A stretch of DNA of 64,000 nt from an uncultured Rhodospirillaceae bacterium (GCA_943787205.1 CALSLN010000009.1:248001-312000), one strand, 5' to 3'. Positions 26,804-39,447 are shown, counted from the first letter of the stretch. A program made the numbers and translations. The notes: generated by a model not told the origin, from the letters alone.

Positions 26804-28139
26804 CCATAAGTCGTCGCTCTTTTCTAAGAGGCACAGTTGCCGGCTCAGCCGTCGCTCTAGGACTTCCTTTCCTAGATTGTTTTCTTAATGACAGCGGTAC
26901 GGCGCTAGCTTCAGGGGCGCCAATTCCCGTACGCTTTGGATCGTGGTTCTGGGGCCTTGGCCACACACCAGGACGTGGCATCGCCATGGATGGAAAACCC
27001 GACATCACGTTTCTGGAAGAAACCCAGCCACTGGTGCCGCACGTCAAAGACCTCAACTACTTTAACGCATTCAATACGCCGCTCGAACGGCCGGCCCAGC
27101 GCCGTTCACTTTACCGGCTGGGTCGCGGCCAAGACCGGCAATGTGCCGCGCACCTTCGGGGACACACCAGAACCAACCTTAGACGTCATTATTGCTGATC
27201 AGATCGGAAGCGACACGCGTTTCCGCTCGCTCGACCTATCCAGTACCGGTAGCGCGCGCGCGACAGCTACACCTTCCGCAACTCGACCAGTCGTAACGCG
27301 GCAGATATTTCACCACTTGCGTTCTATCAAAGAGTTTTCGGTGCCGGCTTCGTTGACCCTAATCAGGCCGACTTCACACCCGCACCAAGCGTCATGGTTC
27401 GCAGCAGCGTGCTTTCTGCCGTGCATGAAGAAAGCAAAGACTTCCTTCGTACACTTGGCGCAAGTGATAGGGCGCGCATGGATGAGTACTTTACGTCCAT
27501 TCGTCAGCTCGAGCATCAATTGGCACTGCAGATGGAAAAACCAGACGTCTCTGAATCTTGTGGCATCCCCACCCCACCTCCTGAAGACGAAGTGCTGGGC
27601 ATTGAAATAGAAGTGGCGCAGAACAATCACAAGCTTCTGACAGACATATTAGTGATGGCATTGGCCTGCAACCAAACCCGCGTCTTCAAACATGTTGTAT
27701 TCGCAGGCACTATCACTATTGCGTCGTCGCGGTGAGTCCTTCACCCACCATACGCTGACCCACGAAGAGCCCATTGATGCAAGCTTGGGTTATCAGCGCG
27801 AAGTAGCGAAGCTGCACTTGACCAGCATGAAAGCGCTCGCATCATTCATCCAAGCGTTCAAGGATATCCGCGAAGGCGACGGTACGCTGCTCGACAACAC
27901 GCTGATCTTCGCCAACCTCGGATACTGGAAACTCACGCGTTCACTCGGTCGACAACATTCCGGTGATGATGATTGGCAAAGCTGGTGGTCGACTAAAAAC
28001 CGGCATGCATATTACGGGTAGCGGTGACCCGATCACCCGCATTGGCCTTACGGCAATGCAAGTGATGGGCATCCCAGTGGAGCGCTGGGGCAAAGGCTCG
28101 CTAGAGACGACAAAAACAATTTCCGAAATTCTCGTATAG
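26800..28139 (+). pseudogene. DUF1552 protein gene, second copy, four frameshifts
   Basis: The Tat signal (SRRSFLRGTVAG) and first 95 codons are intact. The frame then changes near 27086-27096, back in the GC-dinucleotide run 27251-27262, again at the AAA of 27688-27690, and last near 27911-27918. After each change, translation matches the intact DUF1552 protein at 18728 (for example FTGWVAAKTG, SYTFRNSTSRNAADI, ESFTHHTLTHEEPID, GSGDPITRIGLTAMQ). The stop at 28137-28139 is in the expected place. Four single-base slips with conserved sequence between them fit sequencing error or very recent decay. Confidence 0.85.
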
Positions 28140-28146
28140 CTGACCT

Positions 28147-29246
28147 ATGAAAAATCGAATGCTACTAAAATTCCTCAGCGCACTTGCGTTGGTGCCATCA
28201 CCAGTATGGGCGGTGGACAGCGCGCTACCATCAGACGTCGCCATGCGCGACATGGGCGGCGGCCGCCTTTTCGTGAACGCAGACGGGCTTACGCTTTACA
28301 CCTATAAAAAAGACCGCGAACAGTTAGGAGCGTCTACGTGTTTGGATGAGTGCGCCGATATTTGGCCACCAGTCACAACAAACGCAGATGCCAATCCGGT
28401 CGGTGCTTGGACGATAATCACTCGGCCAGACGGCACGCCTCAATGGGCGTACCGTGGAGAACCCATTTACACCTACGTCAAAGACACGCACCCAGGCGCC
28501 ATGGCCGGTGAAAAGGTATCTAGGTCCTGGGACGTGCTGTACGAGCCGATTGGCACGCCGCCGAATGTACAAATCAAGGCGACTATGTCTGGCCAGACAT
28601 TCTCTGATCTAAACGGCCATACCGTTTTACACAGGCCCCGCGTCAGATTGCGACGAAGCCTGCCTCAAGTCATGGCTCCCCGTAGAGGCACCCTGGCTCG
28701 CTCGGCCAATTAATGACGACTGGACGATACAACAACGTACCGACGGCTTGCTTCAATGGGCTTACAAAGAACAACCCCTCTATACGTTCTCAGGCGACTT
28801 CAACAATGAAGACAGCAACGGGGTAGACTCTGACGGTGGGTGGAACGTCGCCGTTCTTCAAGACGCCCCCTGGCGTACCCGATTGGGTTACTTATCAAGA
28901 GACCGACATTGGCCCCGTGATGGCGACATCTGACAACATGACCTTGTACACCGTTACAGGAAACTGGGAGAAGATCCGCACGACCACCTGTAACGAAACT
29001 TGCGTTGATGCGAACTGGGATCCAATCATCGCGCCAGATAACAGCGCACCAATCGGCAACTGGTCAACACGCCCTCTACCTGACGGTCAACAACAATGGA
29101 CGTACCTCGGTAGCCCCGTATCCACCTTTAAAGGCGACAGGATACCTGGGGATACCTACGGAGATAAATTCGGAACTGGCTCAGATATCCGTGGCGGCTG
29201 GGGCGCGATACTTCAGGAATCATTGATTCAGAACTTAGTGCGCTAA
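28147..29246 (+). pseudogene. Yx(FWY)xxD-repeat secreted protein, second copy, two frameshifts
   Basis: The signal peptide (1-22, VPSPVWA) and first repeat (GLTLYTYKKD, CLDECADIWPP, QWAYRGEPIYTY) read cleanly. A base is missing near 28624-28632, where TVLYTGPASDCDEACLKSW would continue. Another slip near 28861-28872 restores GVPDWVTYQETD and the third unit (CNETCVDANWDP, QWTYLGSP). It is a homologue of 17509-18675 in the same cassette position, 7 bp after the DUF1552 gene. The 3' end lies inside a terminator hairpin. Confidence 0.8.
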
Positions 29247-29268
29247 AGCCACATTACTTTAGCGCACT
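29237..29268. terminator. Bidirectional hairpin terminator
   Basis: AGTGCGCTAAAG (29237-29248) is exactly complementary to CTTTAGCGCACT (29257-29268) around an 8-nt loop. It lies between two converging genes and includes the stop codon of the plus-strand one. The 12-bp perfect stem is followed by a TTGTT-containing stretch rather than a strong T run. Confidence 0.7.
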
Positions 29269-29277
29269 ACGTTGTTC

Positions 29278-30105
29278 TTACCGCTGTGGCGGAATATCGG
29301 TTGCTTCGTCAGGATTGATATCTGACATATCCAGAGGCAAGCCGCTGGTTGTGACAAAACCGGAGTCTTCAATAATGCTCCAGTTATGCATTGCGCCAGC
29401 GACTTCACGAATGAAATCCCCCTCATCAACAACGAATTCAATACCATTTTGATAAAACGTCATCGGGCCACCGGTGACATAGATCATCGAATCGGTCTTA
29501 GCACTATTTGGATTAGTGCTTCCGCCTGCTGCTAATTTTACAGCCCGAACAGAGTTCCCTGGGAACGAGTAACGCTTAAGCTTGATTGCGCCACCACCAC
29601 CTTCTTCAACATCCGCACCCTTCACATGGGTTGGCGTAGTTTCTCCCGTCAAGCTGGGAACGTTCCATGTGATGATGGATGCATCCGATGCACCTCCAGC
29701 GTTACGAAGGGCCCCAGACGGGAAACTGACAACATCACCTGCTACGACAGTGACAACGTCGTCGCCAACGCCGACTTCTGCAGTACCAGACCGCACATAA
29801 AGTAGCGTTTCATCTGTGATGGGATGTAAGACACCACCTGTCTCTTTGCTGAAGGTCATCATCCGCACGCGGCCCGTTGGCCAAACTACTTGCTTCGCGG
29901 CATACGTAACTGCGTCGCTAGGTGCGCTGGACGCGTCAGCGCCAGCTGCGGATTTGACTTCGCTGCCGTCTTTCCACGCAGCCATAGCAATCGATGGCAC
30001 CGTAGAGTCCGCCATCACATAGACGTCATTTCCCATCGGAGTTTGCGCAAATGCAGACATGGGTAAAAGACAGACACTAACGGCTAGAGCAAGAAACGAT
30101 CTCAT
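29278..30105 (-). CDS. Exported two-domain cupin protein
   Basis: The signal peptide (1-20, MSAFA) is followed by two cupin halves. The first is around HPITDETLLYVRSGTAEVGVGD and AGDVVSFPSGALRN (residues about 95-140). The second is around MIYVTGGPMTFYQNG and VDEGDFIREVAGAMHNW (about 205-245). It is related to the protein encoded at 11394-12338. The gene faces the end of the second exported cassette, so it is a separate unit, but its export fits the surrounding theme. The ligand is unknown. Confidence 0.75.
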   Translation of the reverse strand: MRSFLALAVSVCLLPMSAFAQTPMGNDVYVMADSTVPSIAMAAWKDGSEVKSAAGADASSAPSDAVTYAAKQVVWPTGRVRMMTFSKETGGVLHPITDETLLYVRSGTAEVGVGDDVVTVVAGDVVSFPSGALRNAGGASDASIITWNVPSLTGETTPTHVKGADVEEGGGGAIKLKRYSFPGNSVRAVKLAAGGSTNPNSAKTDSMIYVTGGPMTFYQNGIEFVVDEGDFIREVAGAMHNWSIIEDSGFVTTSGLPLDMSDINPDEATDIPPQR

Positions 30106-30330
30106 GAGAAAACCTCTACATTTAGGGAAAAGAGTGACTTAATTGAGCATATAGTTCCGCCGCAAAAGGTGAAATGCAATACGGAAGGTGCCAGTCGCCC
30201 GGCACGCGAATAGTCAGCTGCAACGCCTGACGAACTCAGTTAAGCCCAGTACGTCGTAATCTATGACGCCTCCGACCGGATTCTGCAGCGACTCTCACAA
30301 ATAGCGAGACTATCTTTCTGCACCATCGCC

Positions 30331-30348
30331 GCGTCTAAATTTAGACGC
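30331..30348. repeat. Perfect 18-bp palindrome spanning the thrH stop codon
   Basis: GCGTCTAAATTTAGACGC is its own reverse complement and contains the thrH stop. As RNA it would fold into a 7-bp stem with an AAUU loop. No T run follows on the minus strand, so a terminator role is doubtful. It could equally be a protein-binding site. Confidence 0.6.
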
Positions 30349-30958
30349 TAAGCGGTCTGTCGCTGGCGGCCACGAAGGCCGCCTTTAGTGCTCCAAAATC
30401 GTGCACAGCCTGAAACTGTGGAAACTCATCAATCACGTTTTGTGGCGCGTGAAATAGTATCCCGACCTCGGCCTCACTCAGCATTGTGGTGTCATTGTAA
30501 GAATCACCTGCGGCAATCACCCTATAATTAAGTGTGTGCAGCGCTTTTACTGAAGCCCTCTTCGGGTCCACTTGCCGTAATTTATAATCTACGACCCTAC
30601 CCTGATCATCCGTAATTAAGCGGTGGCAGAGCAACGTGGGCCATTTGAGTTGACGCATGAGTGGTTCTGAAAATTCGTAAAAAGTATCGGACAAAATAAT
30701 GACCTGGAATCTCTCGCGAAGCCAATCTAGAAAGTCAGCTGCACCTGGCAGTGGTTCGAGCGTTGAAATTACGGCTTGAATATCTGGGAGACGGAGGCCG
30801 TGGTGATCCAGCAGAGACAACCGTTGCTTCATTAGAACATTATAATCAGGAATATCACGTGTCGTTGCACGCAACTCATCTATTCCAGTCTTTTCTGCAA
30901 ACGCAATCCATATCTCGGGGACGAGAACCCCCTCCAGGTCTAGGCAAGCTAATTCCAA
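30341..30958 (-). CDS. thrH: Phosphoserine phosphatase / homoserine phosphotransferase ThrH
   Basis: The 205-residue protein matches ThrH along its whole length. It has the HAD nucleophile strand CLDLEGVLVPEIWI, DELRATTRDIPDYNVLM, ILSDTFYEF and AAGDSYNDTTMLSEA. ThrH dephosphorylates phosphoserine and can transfer the phosphate to homoserine, linking serine and threonine synthesis. HAD catalytic Asp7 and Glu9 (DLEG) are present. The initiator ATG is fixed by the conserved MELACLD start. It is monocistronic, downstream of tRNA-Phe on the same strand. Confidence 0.95.
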   Translation of the reverse strand: MELACLDLEGVLVPEIWIAFAEKTGIDELRATTRDIPDYNVLMKQRLSLLDHHGLRLPDIQAVISTLEPLPGAADFLDWLRERFQVIILSDTFYEFSEPLMRQLKWPTLLCHRLITDDQGRVVDYKLRQVDPKRASVKALHTLNYRVIAAGDSYNDTTMLSEAEVGILFHAPQNVIDEFPQFQAVHDFGALKAAFVAASDRPLSV

Positions 30959-31047
30959 GGTTATAACTCCTAGTTGCGATATAAATTAGCGGTCCCTAAG
31001 AGACAATCTAACCAAGGTTTATCGCTGAATACGACGTCTGAAAAGAA

Positions 31048-31123
<76 letters not shown>

Positions 31124-31207
31124 AAACCCCTAGAAACGGCTAGGAAAGGCGGCTTATAAAAGAGATTTAGGGCTCTGTCCAGCCGCAGACCACAACCCGA
31201 TGGTGGG

Positions 31208-31417
31208 TCAGTCCTCGTCCATTGGCACATCGAGCTCAGTGCCAATTGCAGTCTCATCGGTCGGGATACGGTACTGCGACGTCAACCAGCCCGCAAGATC
31301 GAGATCGGAGCACCTTTGTGAGCAGAAAGGCCGGAAACGGGGCACAACCGCTTGTTTGCACCGGACACACTTTCCTGCCGTTACACGCACACCCGTCTGG
31401 TCGCGCTGCATCAGCAT
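31208..31417 (-). CDS. yacG: DNA gyrase inhibitor YacG (zinc-binding)
   Basis: The 69-residue protein has the YacG zinc knuckle: CVRC (residues 17-20) and FCSQRC, with FRPFCSQRCSDLDLAGWL and QYRIP following. YacG binds GyrB and inhibits gyrase. An ATG at 31439 in another frame encodes a typical lysine-rich YacG-like start (MAKKPSG) and then CP. The true start may therefore be 31439, with one base lost near 31370. The gene follows rng in the usual order. Confidence 0.88.
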   Translation of the reverse strand: MLMQRDQTGVRVTAGKCVRCKQAVVPRFRPFCSQRCSDLDLAGWLTSQYRIPTDETAIGTELDVPMDED

Positions 31418-31445
31418 TTCCGCTCGGTTTTTTAGCCATGGTCTC

Positions 31446-32580
31446 TCAACCCGTCACAATATCTATGTAAGAAATATCGACGTCTGGAACGACTTGCAAT
31501 GTTAGCGAGGTTTTTAATCGCTCTTCCGCTTCGAGGCGCGCCACTTGCAAGGGGCCACGAAGCGACGAAACAACCCGCTCAGACGCCCGCACCGTGATAC
31601 GAACTGATCCGCTCGCTAATCCCTCACGGACACTTTTCCGAAGCGCCTCAAGCGCGACAGCATATGTGGCAGAGTGCGGAAGTGCTGGTTCAGCCAACAG
31701 TAAATCTGCAAGAGAGGACCTGCTTCGGCGCCTGTTAAGCTCTAGTCGACCTTCTGGTGTCAGCCCAGAAACACGCGTCGGTACCGGGTCGTCAGCAACG
31801 GCCTGCCGAAGACGCTCTACAAGGTCACCTCGGCCTTTAGACGGAATGAGGTCCACAATAACCGGGCCAGCGATAGCACGCAGGCGCAGCTCACGCGCCA
31901 AGGTATCAACAGCAACTCTATTGGCCTCACCAGCCGGCATAGGACCAGCGTCGACATCCACAGCTGTCACCGCCGCCGTATGTTCGACAATTAACTTACC
32001 ACCCCCCGTCGAATGGCACGATCGTATCTAAGGCCCGTTCGATCGCCTCATCTACACCGTAATCACCGAACACATCGGCGGGCTCAAGCTGAACGAAACT
32101 ATGGAGACTGCTGTCCAACATACCAGTCATCGACTGATCGGTATCGTTGGGCGCCACAATGATACTCTTAAGACTATGCTGATATGTCCGCCCGCAAAAG
32201 AATAGAGGGTGCTCAGCCTCGGCGAGGCAAACCGGTGCTTTAGCATCGGTCAAAACGGCCGGTATATCGGCATCACTGATAAGAGCAACTTTAGCGCCCT
32301 TATCATTGCGAGGAGGCTGCACAATGCGCACATCTACGGATGCGCCTTCGCTCGGGCGATTCACCCCGCATGCCAAAAGAGCAGCGCTTTCAAGCCCTAT
32401 GTCCACGAAGACTGCTTGCGCGCCAGGCAGCGGCTTACCGACCCGGCCGCGATATAGAGCCCCTGCAGCCGGCAGACCAATACGGTGATGATACACTTCA
32501 ATGACATGATTTCCCGCAAGCGCTGCCACTCGGGTTTCACCGGGACCACGGTCCACAAGAAGTGTATCAATCGTCGGCAT
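31446..32580 (-). CDS. rng: Ribonuclease G/E family protein, one frameshift
   Basis: The first frame (32580 to about 31996) has the S1-like start: GALYRGRVGKPLPGAQAVFVDIGLESAALL. The frame stops at 31996 after a G run. Removing one base of the run (plus-strand C6 at 32002-32007) restores GGKLIVEHTAAVTAVDVDAG and continues through GPVIVDLIPSKGRGDLVERL to the stop at 31446. This is the short RNase G type (about 380 aa), an endonuclease that processes 16S rRNA and mRNAs. The ATG at 32580 overlaps the end of maf by 14 bp. Order maf-rng-yacG is the alphaproteobacterial norm. Confidence 0.85.
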
Positions 32581-33182
32581 TGAGAACCGGACCAAGAGAC
32601 CCGGCGAGCATTGCTTCGGTCACATACAAACAAAGCCCTACGACATTCGAATACGAGCCGTTGATCTCGTTTCACGAATGTTGCCGCGCGGCCCTGTATC
32701 GCGTATGCGCACCAGCCTTATCCCCTGCCACTCACCCCCCGGCCAGGTAAGATCCGCATCTCCTCAGCACGCGAGAGCCGTCTTGAAGGTCACTGTGGTC
32801 ATAACAGACCTGACACGTCGCGCCCTTGCGGCGCAGCCCAATTACCGCCAGCCCGCCGTACACGCGATGCCGCCGTCCCGACAAGCAAAGTGAGGTATCG
32901 CTGGCGGGCCTCCTGCTCATCTTCCGGCTTCGCGAAGTATACGGCGCCCGCAGGCGACCACTGTGTCGGCGGCCAGAACAATGTCGTCGGCCATGCGTCT
33001 CGGCCACGACGTTCGCTTTTGCCAAGCGCTAGGCGTGTACTGCAAGCCTTTGGGGTGATTCATGCTACGCTGCGGCGTCTCATCTATACGTCCGCAGGGA
33101 CGACAGCGTCTGGACTGTCGCCCGATTTGGCCGTTAGGAGTTCGAGGCGGCGAGGCGAGGCCGATGCGAGGATAAACGCCAT
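32567..33182 (-). CDS. maf: Maf-like nucleotide pyrophosphatase, several frameshifts
   Basis: The start at 33182 gives FILASASPRRLELL, the Maf signature. Pieces in other frames then supply ADIDETPQ, DDIVLAADTVVACGRRIL, SGRRHRVYGGLAVI, and the C-terminus SYSNVVGLCLYVTEAML ending at 32567. At least four single-base slips are needed. Maf proteins hydrolyse non-canonical or canonical NTPs. Position between infA and rng supports the call. All the functional segments survive, so base-calling error is more likely than a dead gene. Confidence 0.8.
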
Positions 33183-33229
33183 AAGGTGAGACGTACCAGC
33201 AGTTGGTCAAATGCGTGTGCGCCGAACCA

Positions 33230-33451
33230 TCACTTAAATCGAAAAGTGATACGCCCTTTGGTCAGGTCATAGGGGGTCATCTCAACGTTGACCTTATCTC
33301 CCGCCAGGACGCGAATGCGGTTCTTGCGCATTTTGCCAGAAGTATGAGCAAGTATTTCATGCTCATTTTCCAGCGTGACCCGGAACATCGCGTTCGGAAG
33401 GATTTCCGATACGGTTCCAGAGAATTCCATCATTTCTTCTTTAGCCATCAA
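33230..33451 (-). CDS. infA: Translation initiation factor IF-1
   Basis: The 73-residue S1/OB-fold protein reads [47 protein letters not shown] and ends KGRITFRFK, a standard IF-1 over its entire length. IF-1 binds the ribosomal A site during initiation. It is intact, unlike the maf gene 47 bp downstream on the same strand. Confidence 0.97.
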   Translation of the reverse strand: MMAKEEMMEFSGTVSEILPNAMFRVTLENEHEILAHTSGKMRKNRIRVLAGDKVNVEMTPYDLTKGRITFRFK

Positions 33452-33577
33452 TCCTCATCACTAGGTGCTGCAGGTGTGCGACACAGCCCAAGCTGCCACG
33501 CGGTGCCCAGGAAGAGCATAGAATAGCCTCGGGTCAAGGTTTTTCCGCAAAAACCGCCAGATTCCCGAACAATGTTG

Positions 33578-34021
33578 CTAAAATGCTCCGCCTTGGATGG
33601 GCGGAAATATCCCCAGAATGCGCTGCTGGAGGCGGTCTCGCACCTCTCGATAGGCCGTCAATCGAGTTTCCCTCGAGCCCTCGACCAAAGTTGGGTCGAA
33701 CGTATTCCAGAACACGACTTCGCATGCCATGTACCGGGTTAGGTCGACAGCTTTATGTTGCGCGTGAGGAGATAACGAGATGATGTAGTCAAAGGAATCG
33801 TCTTTAAGATCTTCGAATGACTTTACCTTGTGCTTGCTGATATCCACCCCAACCTCCTGCATCACCTCGATAACAAATGGGTCAGTTTCACCGGGATGCA
33901 CGCCGACGGAGTCAACGAAAACCTGACTGCCATGCAACCGCTTCATTAATCCTTCCGCCATCGGCGAACGGACAGCGTTATGTGTGCAGCAAAACAAAAC
34001 AGATGAGGGCAAGAAATCCAT
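33578..34021 (-). CDS. Low-molecular-weight phosphotyrosine phosphatase / ArsC-like
   Basis: The CTHNAVRSPMAEG loop near the N-terminus is the CX5R(S) P-loop of low-molecular-weight phosphatases (VLFCCTHNAVRSPM, residues 8-21). FDYIISLSPHAQ supplies the later aspartate/histidine region. At 147 residues it fits the family. In alphaproteobacteria this gene regularly sits between UPF0262 and infA, as here; it is 3 bp after the UPF0262 stop. The protein may dephosphorylate tyrosine or reduce arsenate; the order favours a housekeeping phosphatase. Confidence 0.88.
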   Translation of the reverse strand: MDFLPSSVLFCCTHNAVRSPMAEGLMKRLHGSQVFVDSVGVHPGETDPFVIEVMQEVGVDISKHKVKSFEDLKDDSFDYIISLSPHAQHKAVDLTRYMACEVVFWNTFDPTLVEGSRETRLTAYREVRDRLQQRILGIFPPIQGGAF

Positions 34022-34024
34022 CGC

Positions 34025-34543
34025 CTACCCCCTCATGTGGAGAACACAGAGGAGTGTAAACAATCTTCGCGCTGTCGCATTGTCCAGACTTACGTGCTCT
34101 TTAAGACGCTCTGCGAGCACCTTAGCACCCTCGTTGTGCAACCCACGTCGCCCCATATCGATTGCTTCAATCTGCGAAGGTGACATCGTCTTGATGGCAT
34201 CAAAGTAGGATTCACAGACCATAAAGTAGTCTTTGATGATTGAACGGAATGGGCGAACCGATAACACGATATCCTGGATCAGGTCGCCCGCCACAGTCGA
34301 CAAAGCGAATACCAAACGATCTTCTTTAAGAGCCAAGTTGACGTGATAGGGCCCTGGCACCGCTCCCTCGTCCGACAACTCAAAGTGATTGCGTTCCAAG
34401 AGGTCGAACAAGGCTACAGCGCGTTCGTGCTCCACCTCAGGCCGACGGCGTAAAAACGAGCCTTCATCTAATGTCATTTTAAGAATTGAATTCTTTGTAT
34501 TATCCTCGCCGGACATGTCGTTGGAGTCAGCACCGGACGGCAC
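34025..34543 (-). CDS. UPF0262 family protein
   Basis: The product has LKMTLDEGSFLRRRPEVEHERAVALFDLLERNHF, then GPYHVNLALKEDRLVF and RSIIKDYFMVCESYFDAI, the conserved blocks of UPF0262, a family restricted mainly to alphaproteobacteria and of unknown function. An internal ATG at 34516 gives a length closer to the family average. It is tightly linked to hisD upstream and to the phosphatase downstream, which is its normal context. Confidence 0.9.
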   Translation of the reverse strand: MPSGADSNDMSGEDNTKNSILKMTLDEGSFLRRRPEVEHERAVALFDLLERNHFELSDEGAVPGPYHVNLALKEDRLVFALSTVAGDLIQDIVLSVRPFRSIIKDYFMVCESYFDAIKTMSPSQIEAIDMGRRGLHNEGAKVLAERLKEHVSLDNATARRLFTLLCVLHMRG

Positions 34544-34552
34544 GACGCCCCC

Positions 34553-35895
<1,343 letters not shown>

Positions 35896-35912
<17 letters not shown>

Positions 35913-36563
35913 CCACCGCTCTCCGGAATTTCTCGATCCAGCCGCCAATCTCTTCAGACCGCACCTTTAGCGCCGTCCGATTGACAACCAAACGGGATGA
36001 GACGTCAGCAATGGTCGCTACTTCCACCAATCCATTCTCTTTCAGCGTCCGGCCGGATGACACAAGGTCAACAATCCGTGGCGTCAATCCCGAGCTTGGG
36101 CGCCAAGTTCCATCGCGCCGTTCAGCTTTACGCATTCCGCTTGTAGACCCTGCGCCGCAAAATACCGGCTGGTCGTTTCAGGATACTTTGTTGCGACCCG
36201 CACGTGTGAAAGCCTTGAGACATCAAAGGTATCACCGAGCTCTTTCGACTGCGCAATACACAGCCGGCACCCACCAATTTTGAGGTCGAGAGGCGCGTAA
36301 ATTTCCGGATAATCGAATTCCATAAGAACGTCATTTCCGGCGACCCCCAGCTGAGCAGCGCCGAAGGCCACAAAGGTCGCCACATCAAACGATCGCACGC
36401 GAATGATCGACACGTGATCCAGGTTAGTAGCGAATTGCAGTTGACGTGAGCTGTCGTCGTCGAAGGCAGATTCAGGTTGAATCCCGACCGCATCCAAGAG
36501 CGGTCGCGCCTCTTCCATAATTCGCCCCTTAGGTAGAGCGATAATCAGCGGATCTTGGGCCAT
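35896..36563 (-). CDS. hisG: ATP phosphoribosyltransferase HisG, short form, one frameshift
   Basis: Residues 1-150 read [42 protein letters not shown] and [14 protein letters not shown], typical of HisG. One base slip near 36095-36105 moves the frame. The C-terminus [21 protein letters not shown] ... [11 protein letters not shown] then continues to a stop at 35896. The 220-residue short form normally needs the regulatory subunit HisZ, which is not in the window. HisG catalyses the first step of histidine synthesis. It is followed by an overlapping hisD. Confidence 0.9.
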
Positions 36564-36624
36564 TTCCAGACGTCCAATTAAATCTCGATAATGGCGGCGC
36601 GTTTAGCACGCAAGGCGTTCCAGG

Positions 36625-36655
36625 GCTAGGGGTGGCCTCAATTCGCCACCCCAGC
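36625..36655. terminator. Strong hairpin between the flavodoxin-like gene and hisG
   Basis: GGGGTGGC (36629-36636) pairs exactly with GCCACCCC (36645-36652) across an 8-nt loop. The stem extends by GCT/AGC outside a one-base bulge. Neither strand has a T run afterwards, so it may be an intrinsic terminator of low U content or a processed intergenic hairpin. It lies just beyond the stop of the upstream flavodoxin-like gene on the minus strand. Confidence 0.5.
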
Positions 36656-36661
36656 TCTCGG

Positions 36662-37406
36662 TTAGCGATGCTCGGGGTTGTCCGAGTCGAACCGGCAGCC
36701 TGCATCCCACAAAGACCGCTGATTGCCATGAGCTGGCACGCCGCCCGCATCTTTGAGCATTCTGGCCAGATGAATCAGATTCCAGGTCATAAAGGTCGTG
36801 TTACGATTGGTGAAATCATTTTCCCGACCGCCCGAACCTTCGTCCATATAGGACGGTCCCGGACCAGCCTCACCCAACCAGCCAGCATCAGCTTGTGGTG
36901 GGATGGAATATCCCAAGTGCTGGAGCGAATAGAGAATGTTCATCGAGCAATGCTTGGCGCCGTCCTCATTCCCGGTGATCAGGACAACCACCGACTTTGC
37001 CGTAGTAGGCATATTGCCCAGCTTCGTTGAGGTCACCAGAAGACGCATACAAACGCTCAATCGCCTGTGTACAAACAGACGTTTTCTCACCGAGCCAGAT
37101 GGCAGATCCAATGATCAGGATATCGGCTGCCTTAACCTTCTCATAAATGGCCGGCCAGTCGTCTTTATCCCAGCCATGCTCTGTCATGTCTGGGTAAACG
37201 CCAAAGGCCACGTCGTGATCTATGGGGCGTACCGTTTCAACAGAAATGCCATTCTTTTCCATGATCGCTTTTAAGATTTCGAACAGCCCTTCCGTATGGG
37301 ACAGGCTTGGCGATTTCTTTAGAGTGCAGTTGAGAAAAAGTGCCTTCAAATCGGAATAATCAGCCGGCTTCTCGTCACACCACTTTTGTTGAACGTCATT
37401 CAGCAT
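36662..37406 (-). CDS. NADPH-dependent FMN reductase / flavodoxin-family protein, one frameshift
   Basis: The N-terminal part has LKALFLNCTLKKSPSLSHTEGL, the phosphate loop of the family, and KAADILIIGSAIWLGEKTSVCTQAIERL. The frame is lost near 36988-36993. In the next frame VVVLITGNEDGAKHCSMNILYSLQHLGYSIPP and NTTFMTWNLIHLARML continue to 36662. The whole protein is about 245 aa. It resembles flavodoxin-like NAD(P)H oxidoreductases of the azoreductase/WrbA side. The locus stands between murA and hisG, an uncommon insertion. Its substrate is unknown. Confidence 0.8.
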
Positions 37407-37519
37407 CGGGACCTCACAGGTAAAAAAACTATGACCCCAACGTGACGCGTTAAACGCCCGGACAAAAGACCCAATCGATCACAAATCCGTATGATTTAGA
37501 AGTTTTGAGAGACTACGCC

Positions 37520-38824
<1,305 letters not shown>

Positions 38825-38892
38825 GCGTTACATCATTCCGATTAGGTGGGGCAGAAGAAAGGCTGAAGCGTGGCGCACCAAAGGCACGTCGC

Positions 38893-39447
38893 TTAGAGCT
38901 TTGGCAGGGTTACACCCTGCTGACCTTGATACTTTCCTTTGCGATCCGCATAGGAAACATCACACTCACTGTCGCCCTTGAGGAAAATAAACTGGCACGC
39001 GCCTTCGTTGGCGTAGATACGCGCCGGTAGCGGCGTGGTGTTAGAAAACTCTAGCGTTACATGACCTTCCCACTCTGGCTCAAGTGGCGTCACATTGACG
39101 ATGATTCCACATCGCGCATATGTCGACTTGCCGAGACAAATCACCAGCACGTCACGAGGGATGCGAAACAATTCAACGGTGCGCGCCAACACAAAACTGT
39201 TCGGCGGAATTACACAAACATCGGTTTTGCGATCGACAAAGCCTTGGGTCGAAAAATTTTTCGGATCCACAACCGTATTATTGACGTTTGTGAATATCTT
39301 GAATTCGTCCGAAACACGGGCATCGTAGCCGTAAGATGACACGCCATACGAGATGACATCATCGCGCTCGAGCCGATCAGTGAACGGTTCAATCATGCCA
39401 TCTTCTGTCGCCTTACGGCGGATCCAACTATCGGGCATTACAGACAT
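38893..39447 (-). CDS. dcd: dCTP deaminase
   Basis: The 184-residue protein matches Dcd fully. It has SDSWIRR-like [40 protein letters not shown], the catalytic [32 protein letters not shown] and [10 protein letters not shown]. It deaminates dCTP to dUTP for thymidylate supply. The frame is intact. It lies 68 bp upstream of murA on the same strand. Confidence 0.96.
   Translation of the reverse strand: MSVMPDSWIRRKATEDGMIEPFTDRLERDDVISYGVSSYGYDARVSDEFKIFTNVNNTVVDPKNFSTQGFVDRKTDVCVIPPNSFVLARTVELFRIPRDVLVICLGKSTYARCGIIVNVTPLEPEWEGHVTLEFSNTTPLPARIYANEGACQFIFLKGDSECDVSYADRKGKYQGQQGVTLPKL

Noticed and set aside
31594..32031. 145-codon plus-strand frame opposite rng
   Set aside because: It is rich in Ser and Arg, as is typical of antisense shadows, and is opposite a clear RNase G/E sequence.
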